Source of the DNA: a virus
Virus record (IMG/VR): IMGVR_UViG_3300032323_000557
Span: 1-37,503 of that record
DNA: 37,503 nucleotides
Strand: one strand, 5' to 3'
A program made the position numbers and the translations under genes. Under the pieces are notes generated by a model. That model was not told the origin of the DNA and searched no databases. It saw nothing but the letters and a program-made list of their open reading frames with translations. Below, piece after piece: positions 7,753 to 16,306 of the stretch. Positions within the stretch are counted from its first letter, which is position 1. Each line of letters starts with the position of its first letter.

Positions 7753-8468
7753 GTAACTATACAAAAAGCACGGACTTCGCCGCTAAAGATGCGTTGGCGT
7801 CCGGCAATGCGGCCAAGATTGTTAAGGGCACGGAGATTGACACCGAGTTCAATAATATCGCCACAGCTGTCGCAACCAAAGCTGACTCAGCCAGCCCCAC
7901 GTTTACCGGCACGCCTACGCTTCCGACAGGCACGATAGCTGTTACGCAATCAACCTCTGATGACAGCACCAAAATAGCTACCACTGCGTTTGTGCAAGAT
8001 ATCGCTGACGCCATAAAAAATGCGTTGTACCCAGTTGGCTCTATATACACTAACGCAACCAGCAGCACCAATCCTGGCACGTTGCTAGGATTTGGTACGT
8101 GGACAGCGTTTGGTGCTGGGCGCGTTATGGTTGGCTTTAATTCCAGTAATTCGCTGTTTGATACGGCTGAAGAAACAGGTGGTTCTGCTGACGCTATCGT
8201 TGTAAGCCATACGCACACTGCAACGTCAACGGTTACTGATTCCGGTCACACGCATAGTATTTTTGCAAGATCACTAGGATCTTCTGCTACGACACCTAAT
8301 TATTTAATGGCTGATGTAAATTCAGCAGGTGGGCAAAACATACCAACGACAAATTCTGCTACTACTGGCATTACGGTAGCCACGACAAACAGCACTACAG
8401 GTTCAAGCGGCACTAATGCTAATTACCAGCCGTACATTACGGTCTATATGTGGAAGCGCACAGCATGA
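7749..8468 (+). CDS. Collar-type fibre with HxH metal-binding tip, 239 aa
   Basis: Residues 1-90 attach and trimerise; TFTGTPTLPTGT is a usual fibre linker. From about residue 93 LYPVGSIYTNATSSTNP, the GTWTAFGAGRVMVG stretch and the C-terminal NYQPYITVYMWKR define a phage collar / gp10-gp12-like receptor-binding tip. H154-x-H156 and H167-x-H169 are the histidine pairs that in T4 gp12-type knobs chelate metal ions along the trimer axis. The gene follows the nozzle directly, so this is probably the short fibre at the tail tip. Confidence 0.8.
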   Translation: MSNYTKSTDFAAKDALASGNAAKIVKGTEIDTEFNNIATAVATKADSASPTFTGTPTLPTGTIAVTQSTSDDSTKIATTAFVQDIADAIKNALYPVGSIYTNATSSTNPGTLLGFGTWTAFGAGRVMVGFNSSNSLFDTAEETGGSADAIVVSHTHTATSTVTDSGHTHSIFARSLGSSATTPNYLMADVNSAGGQNIPTTNSATTGITVATTNSTTGSSGTNANYQPYITVYMWKRTA

Positions 8469-8788
8469 TCACCGACACGTTTCCAGAGCATCAAATCACG
8501 CATCATTTCTCTGATGGCATGTACGCCAAAGAGATGCGTGTAGAAGCAGGGCAGGCTATTCTGAAGCACACACACGATTTTAGCCACTTGTCGATTCTTG
8601 CTAGAGGTCGTGTTGCGATATTGATCGGTGAAGAAATACAAGTTATTGAAGCGCCTGCTTGCATAGATATCAAAGCAGGTTTGGTACATGGCGTAAAAGC
8701 CATTGAAGATTGTGTTTGGTATTGCATTCACGCCACTGACGAAAAAGATCCAGTCAAGGTGGATGAAGTTTTGATAAAGGGGTACTAA
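8465..8788 (+). CDS. Cupin-fold protein, 107 aa
   Basis: ATG 8465 is taken as the start because it overlaps the previous stop as ATGA; an in-frame GTG 15 bases upstream has no support. The single cupin barrel is recognised from HTHDFSHLSILARGRV (metal ligands H-x-H and later H) and GLVHGVKAIED. Cupins bind a metal or small molecule. In phages they occur next to fibre genes and may be carbohydrate-binding or enzymatic accessories. No substrate can be inferred. The next gene begins one base after its stop. Confidence 0.75.
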   Translation: MITDTFPEHQITHHFSDGMYAKEMRVEAGQAILKHTHDFSHLSILARGRVAILIGEEIQVIEAPACIDIKAGLVHGVKAIEDCVWYCIHATDEKDPVKVDEVLIKGY

Positions 8789-8789
8789 C

Positions 8790-9884
8790 ATGCCAGTAAC
8801 GGCGGCACTCATTGGCGGCGGCGCCAGTCTTTTAGGTGGTTTTCTCGGTGGGAGATCACAAGAACGTGCTGCGCGCACATCCGCAAACGCGCAACTAGAA
8901 GCTGCGCGCATCGCGGCGGATGCCGCTCGGTTCAGACCCGTTGGCGTCACAACCCGGTTTGGGCAGAGTCAATTCGAATTTGACCCTAGCGGTAATTTGA
9001 GGAGTGCTGGGTATCAAATCGACCCACGCCTAGCTGGCTATCAAGAACGCCTAGATACGTTGGCTGGACAGCGGTTAGGCGAAGCTGAGATGGCTGGCGA
9101 AGCCTACGCGCCGCTGCGTCAGGCTGGTCAGCAACTGTTCCAACTAGGCGGCCAATACTTAGCGGAGACGCCAGAACAGGTCGCCGAGCGCTACATGGCG
9201 CGTCAGATGGACCTGTTGGCGCCCAGCCGTGAACGTCAGTACGCCCAGTTGCAAAACCAGCTGTTCCAAACTGGCCGTGGTGGTTTGGCCGTTGGCGCTA
9301 CTGGCACTCGCCCAGGCGGCGGCGTTGGGTTGGGTGCATCCAGCCCTGAAGCAGAAGCGTACTTCAACGCATTGGCGCAGCAAGATGCGCAGCTGGCAGC
9401 TCAAGCGCAGCAGGAAGGCCAGCGTCAGCTAGCGTTTGGCACAGGTCTGTTTGGTCAAGGCGCAGGTTTGCTGGGCGGCTACGAGTCGGGTGTCACCGGT
9501 GCGCTGAATCCGTTCACAACCACAATAGGCGGCATCTCGACGCTAGAGAGCTTGGGTCAACAGCCGCTGGATATCGGCGCTCAGCTGGGAGGCCGTGCAG
9601 CTACTGCAGGCGCTAACGCAGGTCAGTCGTTGTTGCAGGGTGGCATAAGTGCAGCGCGCACAACACAAGCGGCAGCGTTCGATCCAATGTCCGCTGCGTT
9701 GATGGGCTTTGGTAGTAACCCCGCGTTTGGTCAAGCCGCAGCAGGTCTGTTTGGTGGTGGTGGCGGTGCTGGCCCGAACCAAACGCAGTTGAGGGACGAT
9801 TTCATAAACACTTCAACCGCGCCTAGCTATTTTAGTTACAACCCAAACCAAAACGCGAGGTTCCAAGGTTATGGCTACTACTAA
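8790..9884 (+). CDS. Ejection protein I / internal virion protein, 364 aa
   Basis: The N-terminus is a Gly-rich hydrophobic segment (AALIGGGASLLGGFLGG) that could insert into a membrane. It is followed by Ala/Gln/Arg-rich helices (about residues 25-140) and a Gly/Gln-rich remainder. Similar composition is found in P22 gp7/gp20- and T7 gp14-type proteins, which are ejected with the DNA and build a channel across the cell envelope. It is the first of three such genes in a row. Shine-Dalgarno AAAGGGG precedes the ATG. Confidence 0.7.
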   Translation: MPVTAALIGGGASLLGGFLGGRSQERAARTSANAQLEAARIAADAARFRPVGVTTRFGQSQFEFDPSGNLRSAGYQIDPRLAGYQERLDTLAGQRLGEAEMAGEAYAPLRQAGQQLFQLGGQYLAETPEQVAERYMARQMDLLAPSRERQYAQLQNQLFQTGRGGLAVGATGTRPGGGVGLGASSPEAEAYFNALAQQDAQLAAQAQQEGQRQLAFGTGLFGQGAGLLGGYESGVTGALNPFTTTIGGISTLESLGQQPLDIGAQLGGRAATAGANAGQSLLQGGISAARTTQAAAFDPMSAALMGFGSNPAFGQAAAGLFGGGGGAGPNQTQLRDDFINTSTAPSYFSYNPNQNARFQGYGYY

Positions 9885-11355
9885 TATCTTAGGTCTGTTT
9901 ACGTCGCCTGAACAATATCAGGCGCAGCAGTTAGCGCAACAGCAGGCTAATGAGCAGGCACGCGCAATTAACTTTGCTGGCCTTAGTCCACTGCAGCAAG
10001 CCAACTACGGCACATTCTTGGGCGCCCAACAGTTAGGCCGTGGGTTTGCCGGTCTTCTGGGTGTGCAAGACCCACAGCTGCAACGCATTCGTCAGCGCGA
10101 TCAGCTCATGCAGTCAATCAACCCTGCAGACCCTGAGTCGCTGATGGCAGGCATCCGAGCTGCAACAAACGCTGGCGATCAAGAGCTGGCATTGACGCTG
10201 ACTGACTTCATGAACAGGCAGGGCAGCGAGATGGCGCTGGCTGCACAACGAACAGCTCAAGCTAATCGTGAACGTGTTCAGGCGTTGCCTGCCGGTATTC
10301 AAGAAGCTGCGCGGATTGCTGAGATAGAGCGAGTATTGCCTACTTTAGACCCCAATAGCACTGATTACAAAGCGTTGGTGGCGGAAAGAACTCGTTTGCA
10401 GCGTTCAGCTAAAGCCGCGACAGCAACAGAAAAGCAGCGCGAAGCCGAAGCGTATGCAAACACGGTGAGCGATAACCCTGACTCAGCTGAGTGGAAAAAG
10501 GCGTATAAAACTCGATTAGACAGGTTGCAGTTGGGTAAAGATGCGGAGAGTAAATCGGCTAATCAGAAAGAAGCCGAAGCGTACGCAAATACGGTAAGCG
10601 ACGATCCTAAATCAACTCAATGGAAAGAGGCGTATAAAACGCGATTGGATAGGCTACAGTTGGGCGCTGAAAAAGAAGATAGAGGTATTTCTTTTGGCGC
10701 AGACAGAGAATCCATCGCCGCTGAACTCTACGGGAAGCCATTTAAGGATTTAACTCAAGCTGAAAAAGCTAAAGTTAACGCACGTAAAGAGGCCGAAGAT
10801 AATACGAGAGCGGCATCAAGCGCGGCTAAACTTGTAATGCCTGGTCAAAATAAAGAAGGATTGAAAGGCGTATCTTCATTCAGAAACGAAGTTATCCAAA
10901 CAGTGAAGCCATTCCGCGATACGGTAACGGCGACTGATAACGCTATAGTCAACATAACTGACGCCATAAAAACTAACAACTTTGTGTCGTTTAACGCTGC
11001 GCGCGTTCAATTGGCTAAAGCCTTGGGTGACAGCACGCTAAGCCGTCGTGATATTGAACAGGCTGGCGGCGATCCATCGCTTATCGGCGGGTTTTTTGAC
11101 GCTACTTCTACCCTGTTTACTGGGACGCCCAGTGTGGATACCCAGAAAAAGATTCAATCAACGCTCAAGGCTATCCGTAAAGTTGCACGCGATAAAGCTA
11201 ATAATGAATTGGATCGCCAACGTAAACTTGGCATACGTGCCGGCTATTCTTCTGAAGACGTCGATTTGGCGCTAGACTTTCCAGAATTTAAAGGTACGGG
11301 AGCCAAACCGGGCGGTAGTAGCAAAGCGGTTCCATTTAACTCGTTACCTCAGTAA
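9871..11355 (+). CDS. Ejection protein II, 494 aa, with an internal tandem repeat
   Basis: The protein is Gln/Ala-rich and helical at the N-terminus (QYQAQQLAQQQANEQARA). It has a central tandem duplication: about residues 191-222 (EAEAYANTVSDNP...RLDRLQLG) recur at 234-265. The C-terminal third is more globular. It overlaps the previous ejection gene by 14 bases. Size, composition and position between two other ejection-type genes support an internal virion protein. No enzymatic motif was seen. Confidence 0.7.
   Translation: MATTNILGLFTSPEQYQAQQLAQQQANEQARAINFAGLSPLQQANYGTFLGAQQLGRGFAGLLGVQDPQLQRIRQRDQLMQSINPADPESLMAGIRAATNAGDQELALTLTDFMNRQGSEMALAAQRTAQANRERVQALPAGIQEAARIAEIERVLPTLDPNSTDYKALVAERTRLQRSAKAATATEKQREAEAYANTVSDNPDSAEWKKAYKTRLDRLQLGKDAESKSANQKEAEAYANTVSDDPKSTQWKEAYKTRLDRLQLGAEKEDRGISFGADRESIAAELYGKPFKDLTQAEKAKVNARKEAEDNTRAASSAAKLVMPGQNKEGLKGVSSFRNEVIQTVKPFRDTVTATDNAIVNITDAIKTNNFVSFNAARVQLAKALGDSTLSRRDIEQAGGDPSLIGGFFDATSTLFTGTPSVDTQKKIQSTLKAIRKVARDKANNELDRQRKLGIRAGYSSEDVDLALDFPEFKGTGAKPGGSSKAVPFNSLPQ
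10441..10664 (+). repeat. In-frame tandem duplication, 129-base period
   Basis: Two units start at 10441 and 10570, a spacing of 129 bases or 43 codons. They encode nearly the same 32 residues but differ at many third positions, so the duplication is old and the protein sequence has been kept by selection. The unit has a helical pattern (EAYANTVS, AYKTRLDRLQLG). Confidence 0.85.
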
Positions 11356-11367
11356 TAAGGATGTGCA

Positions 11368-14091
11368 ATGGATGTCACACTCCCTAATGGCGTAGTTATA
11401 GAAGGCGTACCTGATGGCACGACGCAGACCGAAGTCATGCGTCGTGCAGTTGCGGGTGGCCTAATTACGCAGGAAGAGGCGCAGCAAGCGTTAGCTGGCC
11501 CACGTCGTCAACCTTTTGCGCCTACAATGGGCGACTTAACTGCCGAGTCTGCGCGTCTTGGCTTGACTAACACGCCTTCGTTTTTGGCCGGCGTTGGAAA
11601 TGTTTTAGCTAATTACGGCATTAACCCAATCAGCCCTAGCGGGTACGTTAGCCAAAGACCGCAAAGATTTGCTACGGCTGGCGAAGCATTCGCGCAAGGT
11701 GAAAGCACTGTTCGCGAACCATTGATGAACATGCTAGGCAGCACAGGTGTGCGGCCGTCAACTACCGGCGAAGCTATTTATAGCGGTGGTGTTCAGGCAG
11801 TAACCGATCCGTTTAGCTACCTGTTTGGTGGTACAGGTTTATTTCGTAGCCAAGCTGGGCGTGCCGTAGGCGCGCCACTTGAACAATTTATTGTTGGTAC
11901 AGGAGCGCAAGCTGGTGTTGAAACAGGTCGTGCAACTGGCCTTCCTGGCGGTGAACTTGTAGGTGGACTGTTAGGTGGCGGCCTTACCGCTTACGGCCTG
12001 GGGCAGAGTCGTCGCCTTACTGATTTAACGGGTAAAGGACTATCCGCCGTCAACAAAAAAGTTAAGGATCTGACTGGCACGGTGCCGCAAGACGAGATGA
12101 TGCGCGACGTCAATACGCGCATCAACAACATCTTTGCCGCTGCTGCAGCCGCTGACCCTAACTTTATGACTGTGCTGGAAAAAGCGTCTAAAGCACAGCA
12201 GAGCGTGTCGCTTAAAGCACCAGGCGCGCCAGCAGTGCAGCTGCCGTTGAACGCGCTGTTGGCCGACAACCCGGTCATCAACAGCTTTATTCAGAACCTA
12301 TCCTCTCGCGACCCTACGTTTCAAGCGCTGTACGGCTCGCAGTTTGAAGCCGCTAAAGACGCCTTGCGCCAGAATCAACTCCGTTTGTTCGGCGACCCTA
12401 GCCAAGTCAGCTTAACTGGCATAAGTCGTGCTGACGCTGCTGCGCAAGCAAGAGCCACTGAAAAGTCGGTGGCGCGACAAGTTCGCAGCTTGGATCAGCA
12501 AATTGCGGATGCTTACTCTGGTCAATCTATCGATCCTACGGCGTTTGGAACCCGCGTTGAAACTTTGCTGGAAACTAAAGCCAAAGCAGCACGCGACTCT
12601 ACTGCGCCGCTGTACAAAGAAGCGTTCGATCTGGCTGCCAAGAATAACGTCGTATTGCCTGCGGCAGCGGTGGATGACGTCTATTCGTTTGTCACCAGCG
12701 AAACTAACCGCGACATATTCAACAAGTTTCCTACGCTGTACGGTTTGGTCGAGAGACGATTCCGCCCAAAGACTACGGAGCCAAGCCCCATTCTGACAGC
12801 CGAAGGCCAGCCCGCCACGCCTGGCGGCGTAGAGTTCTCAGACGTCAGCCCCGAGGCGCTAGACTCGCTGAAGCGTCGCATCAACAAGGATTTGCGCACA
12901 ACAAACAACACGGATCAGATTCGATTCCTGACCATGCTGAAAGAAAAGGTGTCCGGCCATATCGACAATCTCGACCCTGAGTTTGTCAACGCCTACCGCA
13001 ACGCGGATAACGCCTATCTGCAGCGAGTCGGCCTGCCGTACAACAGCGAAACGATTAAGAATATCGATCGTAAAAAGTTTGTTGAGACGGTCGCCCCTGC
13101 CATTATCGGCAACCGCACTAATGTGGACGACTTGATCCGCGCAACGGGCGCTGAAGGCGAACGTCTGGCACGCGACGCGTTCTACGATAGCTTTACTACG
13201 GCAGCGTTGAAGGATGGCGTTCTCGACCCGAAAGCGGCGAATAAGTGGCTGTCTAAAAACGCAACCAAGATGACGTCAATCCCAGGCTTAGAGACTGAGA
13301 TGCGTGGCACGATAAATAACGTGCAAGACTTGGTCAACCGCCGCACGGCCTTGGAAGCTAATTTCCGTCGTGTAACCGGCGACCAAGTCGTTCGCGAAGG
13401 CGGTTTCGCCAACGCGGGCGATTTGGTATCTAAGCTGTACGGCGATATTAGCTACACAAACAAGTTCATGTCGCAGTACGGCGCCAATAAAGACGCCGTC
13501 AACGCCGTTCGGTCGTTCATGCTGGACGATTTGCTTAACGCCAGCGATCCAAAAGCCATGCTGGCTGACCGGACAAGAGCCGCCGTGTTTAACCGCGTCT
13601 TCGGCCCAACCTACGCGCAGAAAGTTGGCGATTTTGTAGAAGTATCCCAGCGCTTGAGCCGGGACCCATCTAACGTGTCGTTCCGTGGCGAGACGATACC
13701 CAAGACGCCGATTGAAGAGATGACGGGTATTCCACCTGAGATGATTCTCTCGCGTATTAACAACCCGGTATCTGGAAAACTGTACGCCATAACGTCGCTC
13801 TTTAGTAAGTGGTGGGCTGGCAGCGTGGCTAGGTCTACGGAAGAAAAGCTTAAAGCTATCCTGCTAAACCCTGTTGACGCGCAAAGAATTTTTGCGTCGA
13901 TACCCAATAAAGAAGGCGCGTTCGATCCTAAAAAGCTCAACGCGGCGGTTGATATTGGTAAGAAATACGGTTTGGATTGGATTGCAGAAGCAACGGCTAA
14001 CGTTGCGTCAGGCGCGGCCAGAGGCGCCTATCGCGCTGGCGTGTCAGAAGCGCCAATTCCTGTAGCCGAGCCTGTCGATATGGAGGAGTAA
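11368..14091 (+). CDS. Large ejection protein III, 907 aa
   Basis: This is the largest protein of the virion unit. It begins VTLPNGVVIEGVPDGTTQTEVMRRA, a short N-terminal beta-turn-helix element I recognise from large podophage internal proteins. A Gly-rich hydrophobic stretch at about residues 190-215 (GELVGGLLGGGLTAYGLG) may be membrane-active. The rest is a long charged helical region, like P22 gp16 or T7 gp16 in size class. I see no lysozyme or transglycosylase catalytic motif, so a peptidoglycan-cutting role is not supported. Shine-Dalgarno AAGGATG lies upstream. Confidence 0.7.
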   Translation: MDVTLPNGVVIEGVPDGTTQTEVMRRAVAGGLITQEEAQQALAGPRRQPFAPTMGDLTAESARLGLTNTPSFLAGVGNVLANYGINPISPSGYVSQRPQRFATAGEAFAQGESTVREPLMNMLGSTGVRPSTTGEAIYSGGVQAVTDPFSYLFGGTGLFRSQAGRAVGAPLEQFIVGTGAQAGVETGRATGLPGGELVGGLLGGGLTAYGLGQSRRLTDLTGKGLSAVNKKVKDLTGTVPQDEMMRDVNTRINNIFAAAAAADPNFMTVLEKASKAQQSVSLKAPGAPAVQLPLNALLADNPVINSFIQNLSSRDPTFQALYGSQFEAAKDALRQNQLRLFGDPSQVSLTGISRADAAAQARATEKSVARQVRSLDQQIADAYSGQSIDPTAFGTRVETLLETKAKAARDSTAPLYKEAFDLAAKNNVVLPAAAVDDVYSFVTSETNRDIFNKFPTLYGLVERRFRPKTTEPSPILTAEGQPATPGGVEFSDVSPEALDSLKRRINKDLRTTNNTDQIRFLTMLKEKVSGHIDNLDPEFVNAYRNADNAYLQRVGLPYNSETIKNIDRKKFVETVAPAIIGNRTNVDDLIRATGAEGERLARDAFYDSFTTAALKDGVLDPKAANKWLSKNATKMTSIPGLETEMRGTINNVQDLVNRRTALEANFRRVTGDQVVREGGFANAGDLVSKLYGDISYTNKFMSQYGANKDAVNAVRSFMLDDLLNASDPKAMLADRTRAAVFNRVFGPTYAQKVGDFVEVSQRLSRDPSNVSFRGETIPKTPIEEMTGIPPEMILSRINNPVSGKLYAITSLFSKWWAGSVARSTEEKLKAILLNPVDAQRIFASIPNKEGAFDPKKLNAAVDIGKKYGLDWIAEATANVASGAARGAYRAGVSEAPIPVAEPVDMEE

Positions 14092-14092
14092 G

Positions 14093-14803
14093 ATTGACCC
14101 GCTCACCCTTCTGGCCGCAGCCAACGCGGCAGTGGCTGCAGTCAAGAAGGGATGCCAGCTCTACAAAGACATCAAGGGCGCCGCAGGCGAGGTTAAGGAT
14201 GTACTGGATGATCTGAAGACGCAGTTCGGGAAGATACAAAACCCGACTAACGCCCAGAAGATTCAGTACAACGAAGAAGTTGCAAAGGTTCAGGAGATCG
14301 GCAAGGCTGATCCGAACGATGTGTTCATTAAGATCGGTAATGATCTTGGTGTCCTGATGGATGAGTATGACAAGATCGGTAAGGTCTTTATCCAGCAGGA
14401 AGCAGAAGCAACGCAGGTGTACACAGGTACGGATTCGGTCGGCAAGCGGGCATTGATTCGCGTCATCATCCGGTCAAGATTAGATGCGATGTTTGCTGAG
14501 TTGCGCGAGACGATGGTCTACAAAGCGCCAGCTGAGCTGGGCGATTTGTGGAGCCGGTACGAGAAGATGTGGAAGCAGATCGTCATTGAGCAGGACGAAG
14601 CGCATAAGCGTGAGACTGCGAAGCTACAGATTGAAGCTGCTCGGCAACGTAGGTTGAGAAGGAAGCGGAAGGAAGAAGCGGTATGGGTTGGAGCAATCCT
14701 TTTCGTCGTGGTGTGGTACGTCGGAACCCTGCTCCTCCTACGAACGAGCCAGACGTACCGTGGGCATTACTCGTCGCCGTGGTGGTCTTGTGTTTTGTGC
14801 TAG
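14093..14803 (+). CDS. Helical membrane-anchored phage protein, 236 aa, probable ATT start
   Basis: The reading frame extends upstream of the first GTG (14132) to ATT at 14093. This ATT lies six bases after GGAGG (14082-14086) at ideal spacing. It would give the N-terminus (M)DPLTLLAAANAAVAAVKKG, which I recognise as the normal beginning of this family (MDPLT... followed by CxLYKDIKGAAGEVK). The GTG has no ribosome site. The body is charged and helical (about residues 20-205). A basic stretch RQRRLRRKRKEE leads into one transmembrane segment near residues 208-225. It overlaps the next membrane gene by 121 bases. Function is unknown; membrane anchoring beside the lysis genes is suggestive. Confidence 0.7.
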   Translation: MDPLTLLAAANAAVAAVKKGCQLYKDIKGAAGEVKDVLDDLKTQFGKIQNPTNAQKIQYNEEVAKVQEIGKADPNDVFIKIGNDLGVLMDEYDKIGKVFIQQEAEATQVYTGTDSVGKRALIRVIIRSRLDAMFAELRETMVYKAPAELGDLWSRYEKMWKQIVIEQDEAHKRETAKLQIEAARQRRLRRKRKEEAVWVGAILFVVVWYVGTLLLLRTSQTYRGHYSSPWWSCVLC

Positions 14804-14934
14804 TGATTGCGCTGCCTGTGATGGGTGTGATGTACATGGACATGAACAACGCGCTGTACCGGGCGGAGCAAGAAACCCGCAAGATGAAAGAGCTGCGGAT
14901 AAAAGTTTTACGGGAAATGAGGGGTGAAGAATGA
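14683..14934 (+). CDS. Small single-span membrane protein, 83 aa
   Basis: The N-terminus is basic and Pro-rich (FRRGVVRRNPAPPTNEP). A strong transmembrane helix follows at about residues 27-49 (ALLVAVVVLCFVLVIALPVMG), then a charged coiled tail. Its first 121 bases overlap the end of the preceding gene in another frame, so both strands of meaning are membrane-related. GGAAGGAAG precedes the ATG and the stop overlaps the endolysin start. It could be a holin or antiholin partner of 15702-16133. Confidence 0.6.
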   Translation: MGWSNPFRRGVVRRNPAPPTNEPDVPWALLVAVVVLCFVLVIALPVMGVMYMDMNNALYRAEQETRKMKELRIKVLREMRGEE

Positions 14935-15569
14935 TCACAATGCAGCAGTTTAGGCAGCTAGTCCCAAATACCAAATACCCACAGCAGTGGTACAACACGC
15001 TGTTCGGCAAGCAAACTGAATTGGGCGGCAAGACGCTGCTCGATGAGTATGAGATCAATAGCCCTAAACGTATAGCGGCGTTCATGGCTCAGTGCGGTCA
15101 TGAGTCGGGCGGGTTTGTCTGGCTGACAGAGAACCTGAACTATAGCGCAGCAGGTCTGATGAAGACCTTTGCCAAATACTTCCCGACCCTTGAGCTTGCC
15201 AATGCCTACGCTCGCCAGCCAGATAAAATTGCCAACCGCGTCTACGCCAATCGCATGGGCAACGGGGACGAGGCGTCTTCCGAGGGCAGCGTCTACAAGG
15301 GCAGAGGATTAATTCAGGTTACCGGCAAGGACAACTATTTTTGGTTTGCATCATCCATTGGCATCACACCCAAAGAAGCCTCTGAGTATATGCAGACCTT
15401 TGAGGGAGCAGCGCAGAGTGCGTGCTGGTACTGGGAGCAGACAAGCCTGAACAAACTGGCTGATGCCGGTGACATTTTGACCATGACTAAACGGATTAAC
15501 GGAGGCACCATTGGACTTGAAGACCGTAAGAAACATTACGCTCATGCTCTGCATGTGCTGGGCGGCTAG
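14931..15569 (+). CDS. Endolysin, glycoside hydrolase family 19 type, 212 aa
   Basis: The enzyme cleaves the peptidoglycan glycan strands at lysis. The GH19 signature is clear: QCGHESGGF with candidate catalytic Glu58, then WLTENLNYSA with Glu67, KYFP, RVYANRMGNG, YKGRGLIQVTGKDNY and a C-terminal RINGG..GLEDRKKHY. There is no signal peptide, so release through a holin is expected. The gene is coupled to the membrane gene upstream by a four-base overlap. Its last 59 bases also encode the start of a lipoprotein in another frame. Confidence 0.88.
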   Translation: MITMQQFRQLVPNTKYPQQWYNTLFGKQTELGGKTLLDEYEINSPKRIAAFMAQCGHESGGFVWLTENLNYSAAGLMKTFAKYFPTLELANAYARQPDKIANRVYANRMGNGDEASSEGSVYKGRGLIQVTGKDNYFWFASSIGITPKEASEYMQTFEGAAQSACWYWEQTSLNKLADAGDILTMTKRINGGTIGLEDRKKHYAHALHVLGG

Positions 15570-15705
15570 TGCCTGCAGCGATCGGTTTAGGTACCCTTGC
15601 CAGGACCCGAAGAACTGGGAGACTAAAGAGTGCAAGCCACCGATCTGCACTGCAACCGGCACTTGTCCTGAAGACGTTACTCAACCTGAAAAGGTGAAAC
15701 CATGA
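15511..15705 (+). CDS. Small Cys-rich lipoprotein, 64 aa, nested in the endolysin 3' end
   Basis: The start is TTG 15511, five bases after GGAGG (15501-15505). It gives a basic N-region, a hydrophobic core and the lipobox AASAC, with lipidated Cys22. The mature part CSDRFRYPCQDPKNWE, then CKPPICTATGTCPEDV has five further cysteines, and I recognise it from other podophage genomes. The lipobox supports outer-membrane anchoring. It could be a second outer spanin-like factor or a superinfection function; it is not Pro-rich like Rz1. The stop overlaps the holin candidate start. Confidence 0.75.
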   Translation: MDLKTVRNITLMLCMCWAASACSDRFRYPCQDPKNWETKECKPPICTATGTCPEDVTQPEKVKP

Positions 15706-16133
15706 TTTTGAAAGCCACAGAAGAACAGCTCAACTCTCTGCTGAAGTTCACCATCGGCATTACCTTCTGCCTGATCCTAGTCATCATGGCAGGGCTGTCG
15801 ATGTACTCGGTGGTGTTCGTCACCCAGCCGATGTCAGGCATGGCCCCGGCAGATAAAAATTTTTTCCTGCTGCTTTCCGACATGTCAAAGTACATCTTGG
15901 GCGCGTTGGCGACCCTCATTGCAGTTAAGGGTAAGGAAGCCTTCGTACCGCCACCCGGCATCTCGACTGCTGCTGACTTCAAGGATGCACCACCACCCAA
16001 GCCTGCGCCTGTTGTGACCACGACTGTAACCACAGTACGCAGCGAGGGAGATCCTGCTGCTGTTGCTGCTGCTGCTGGCTATGCTGGCAAGCCTGCTCCT
16101 GTTCAACCACCACATCCGGAGAGAGACGAATGA
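15702..16133 (+). CDS. Putative holin, two-span membrane protein, 143 aa
   Basis: The N-terminus is cytoplasmic and charged. Membrane helix 1 spans about residues 16-40 (GITFCLILVIMAGLSMYSVVF). A short loop PMSGMAPADKNFF follows, and helix 2 is at about residues 62-78 (YILGALATLIAV). A long Pro/Ala-rich C-terminal tail follows. The N-terminal pattern EEQLNSLLKFTIGITF and PMSGMAPADK is one I recognise in phage membrane proteins annotated as holins. The place between endolysin and spanins fits. Small ATGA overlaps join it to both neighbours. Confidence 0.7.
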   Translation: MILKATEEQLNSLLKFTIGITFCLILVIMAGLSMYSVVFVTQPMSGMAPADKNFFLLLSDMSKYILGALATLIAVKGKEAFVPPPGISTAADFKDAPPPKPAPVVTTTVTTVRSEGDPAAVAAAAGYAGKPAPVQPPHPERDE

Positions 16134-16306
16134 AGACGCTATTTGCAACCCTGTTGGCCTTGACCCTGACAATGCCTGCCTTTGCCCAGGAGACTAAGAA
16201 GATTTGCAACATGCAGAAGGATCGCAAAGGCAAGGAAGTTAAAGTTTGCAAGGATGTTAAGGTCCATAAAAAATTGGACGGAACAAAAGTGCCGCCAACA
16301 AAATGA
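16130..16306 (+). CDS. Small exported protein with signal peptide, 58 aa
   Basis: MKTLFATLLALTLTMPAFA followed by QETKK is a textbook signal peptide with an AFA cleavage site. The mature peptide is about 39 residues, basic, with two cysteines (KKIC and KVCK) that could form a disulfide in the periplasm. It starts on the holin-candidate stop and ends on the Rz-like start (both ATGA). I do not recognise a family; periplasmic action during lysis or infection is inferred from position. Confidence 0.7.
   Translation: MKTLFATLLALTLTMPAFAQETKKICNMQKDRKGKEVKVCKDVKVHKKLDGTKVPPTK

Noticed and set aside
7757-8218. 153-codon minus-strand frame opposite the collar-type fibre
   Set aside because: It is a Val/Ala/Leu-rich antisense of a Ser/Thr-rich fibre gene, without a start signal.
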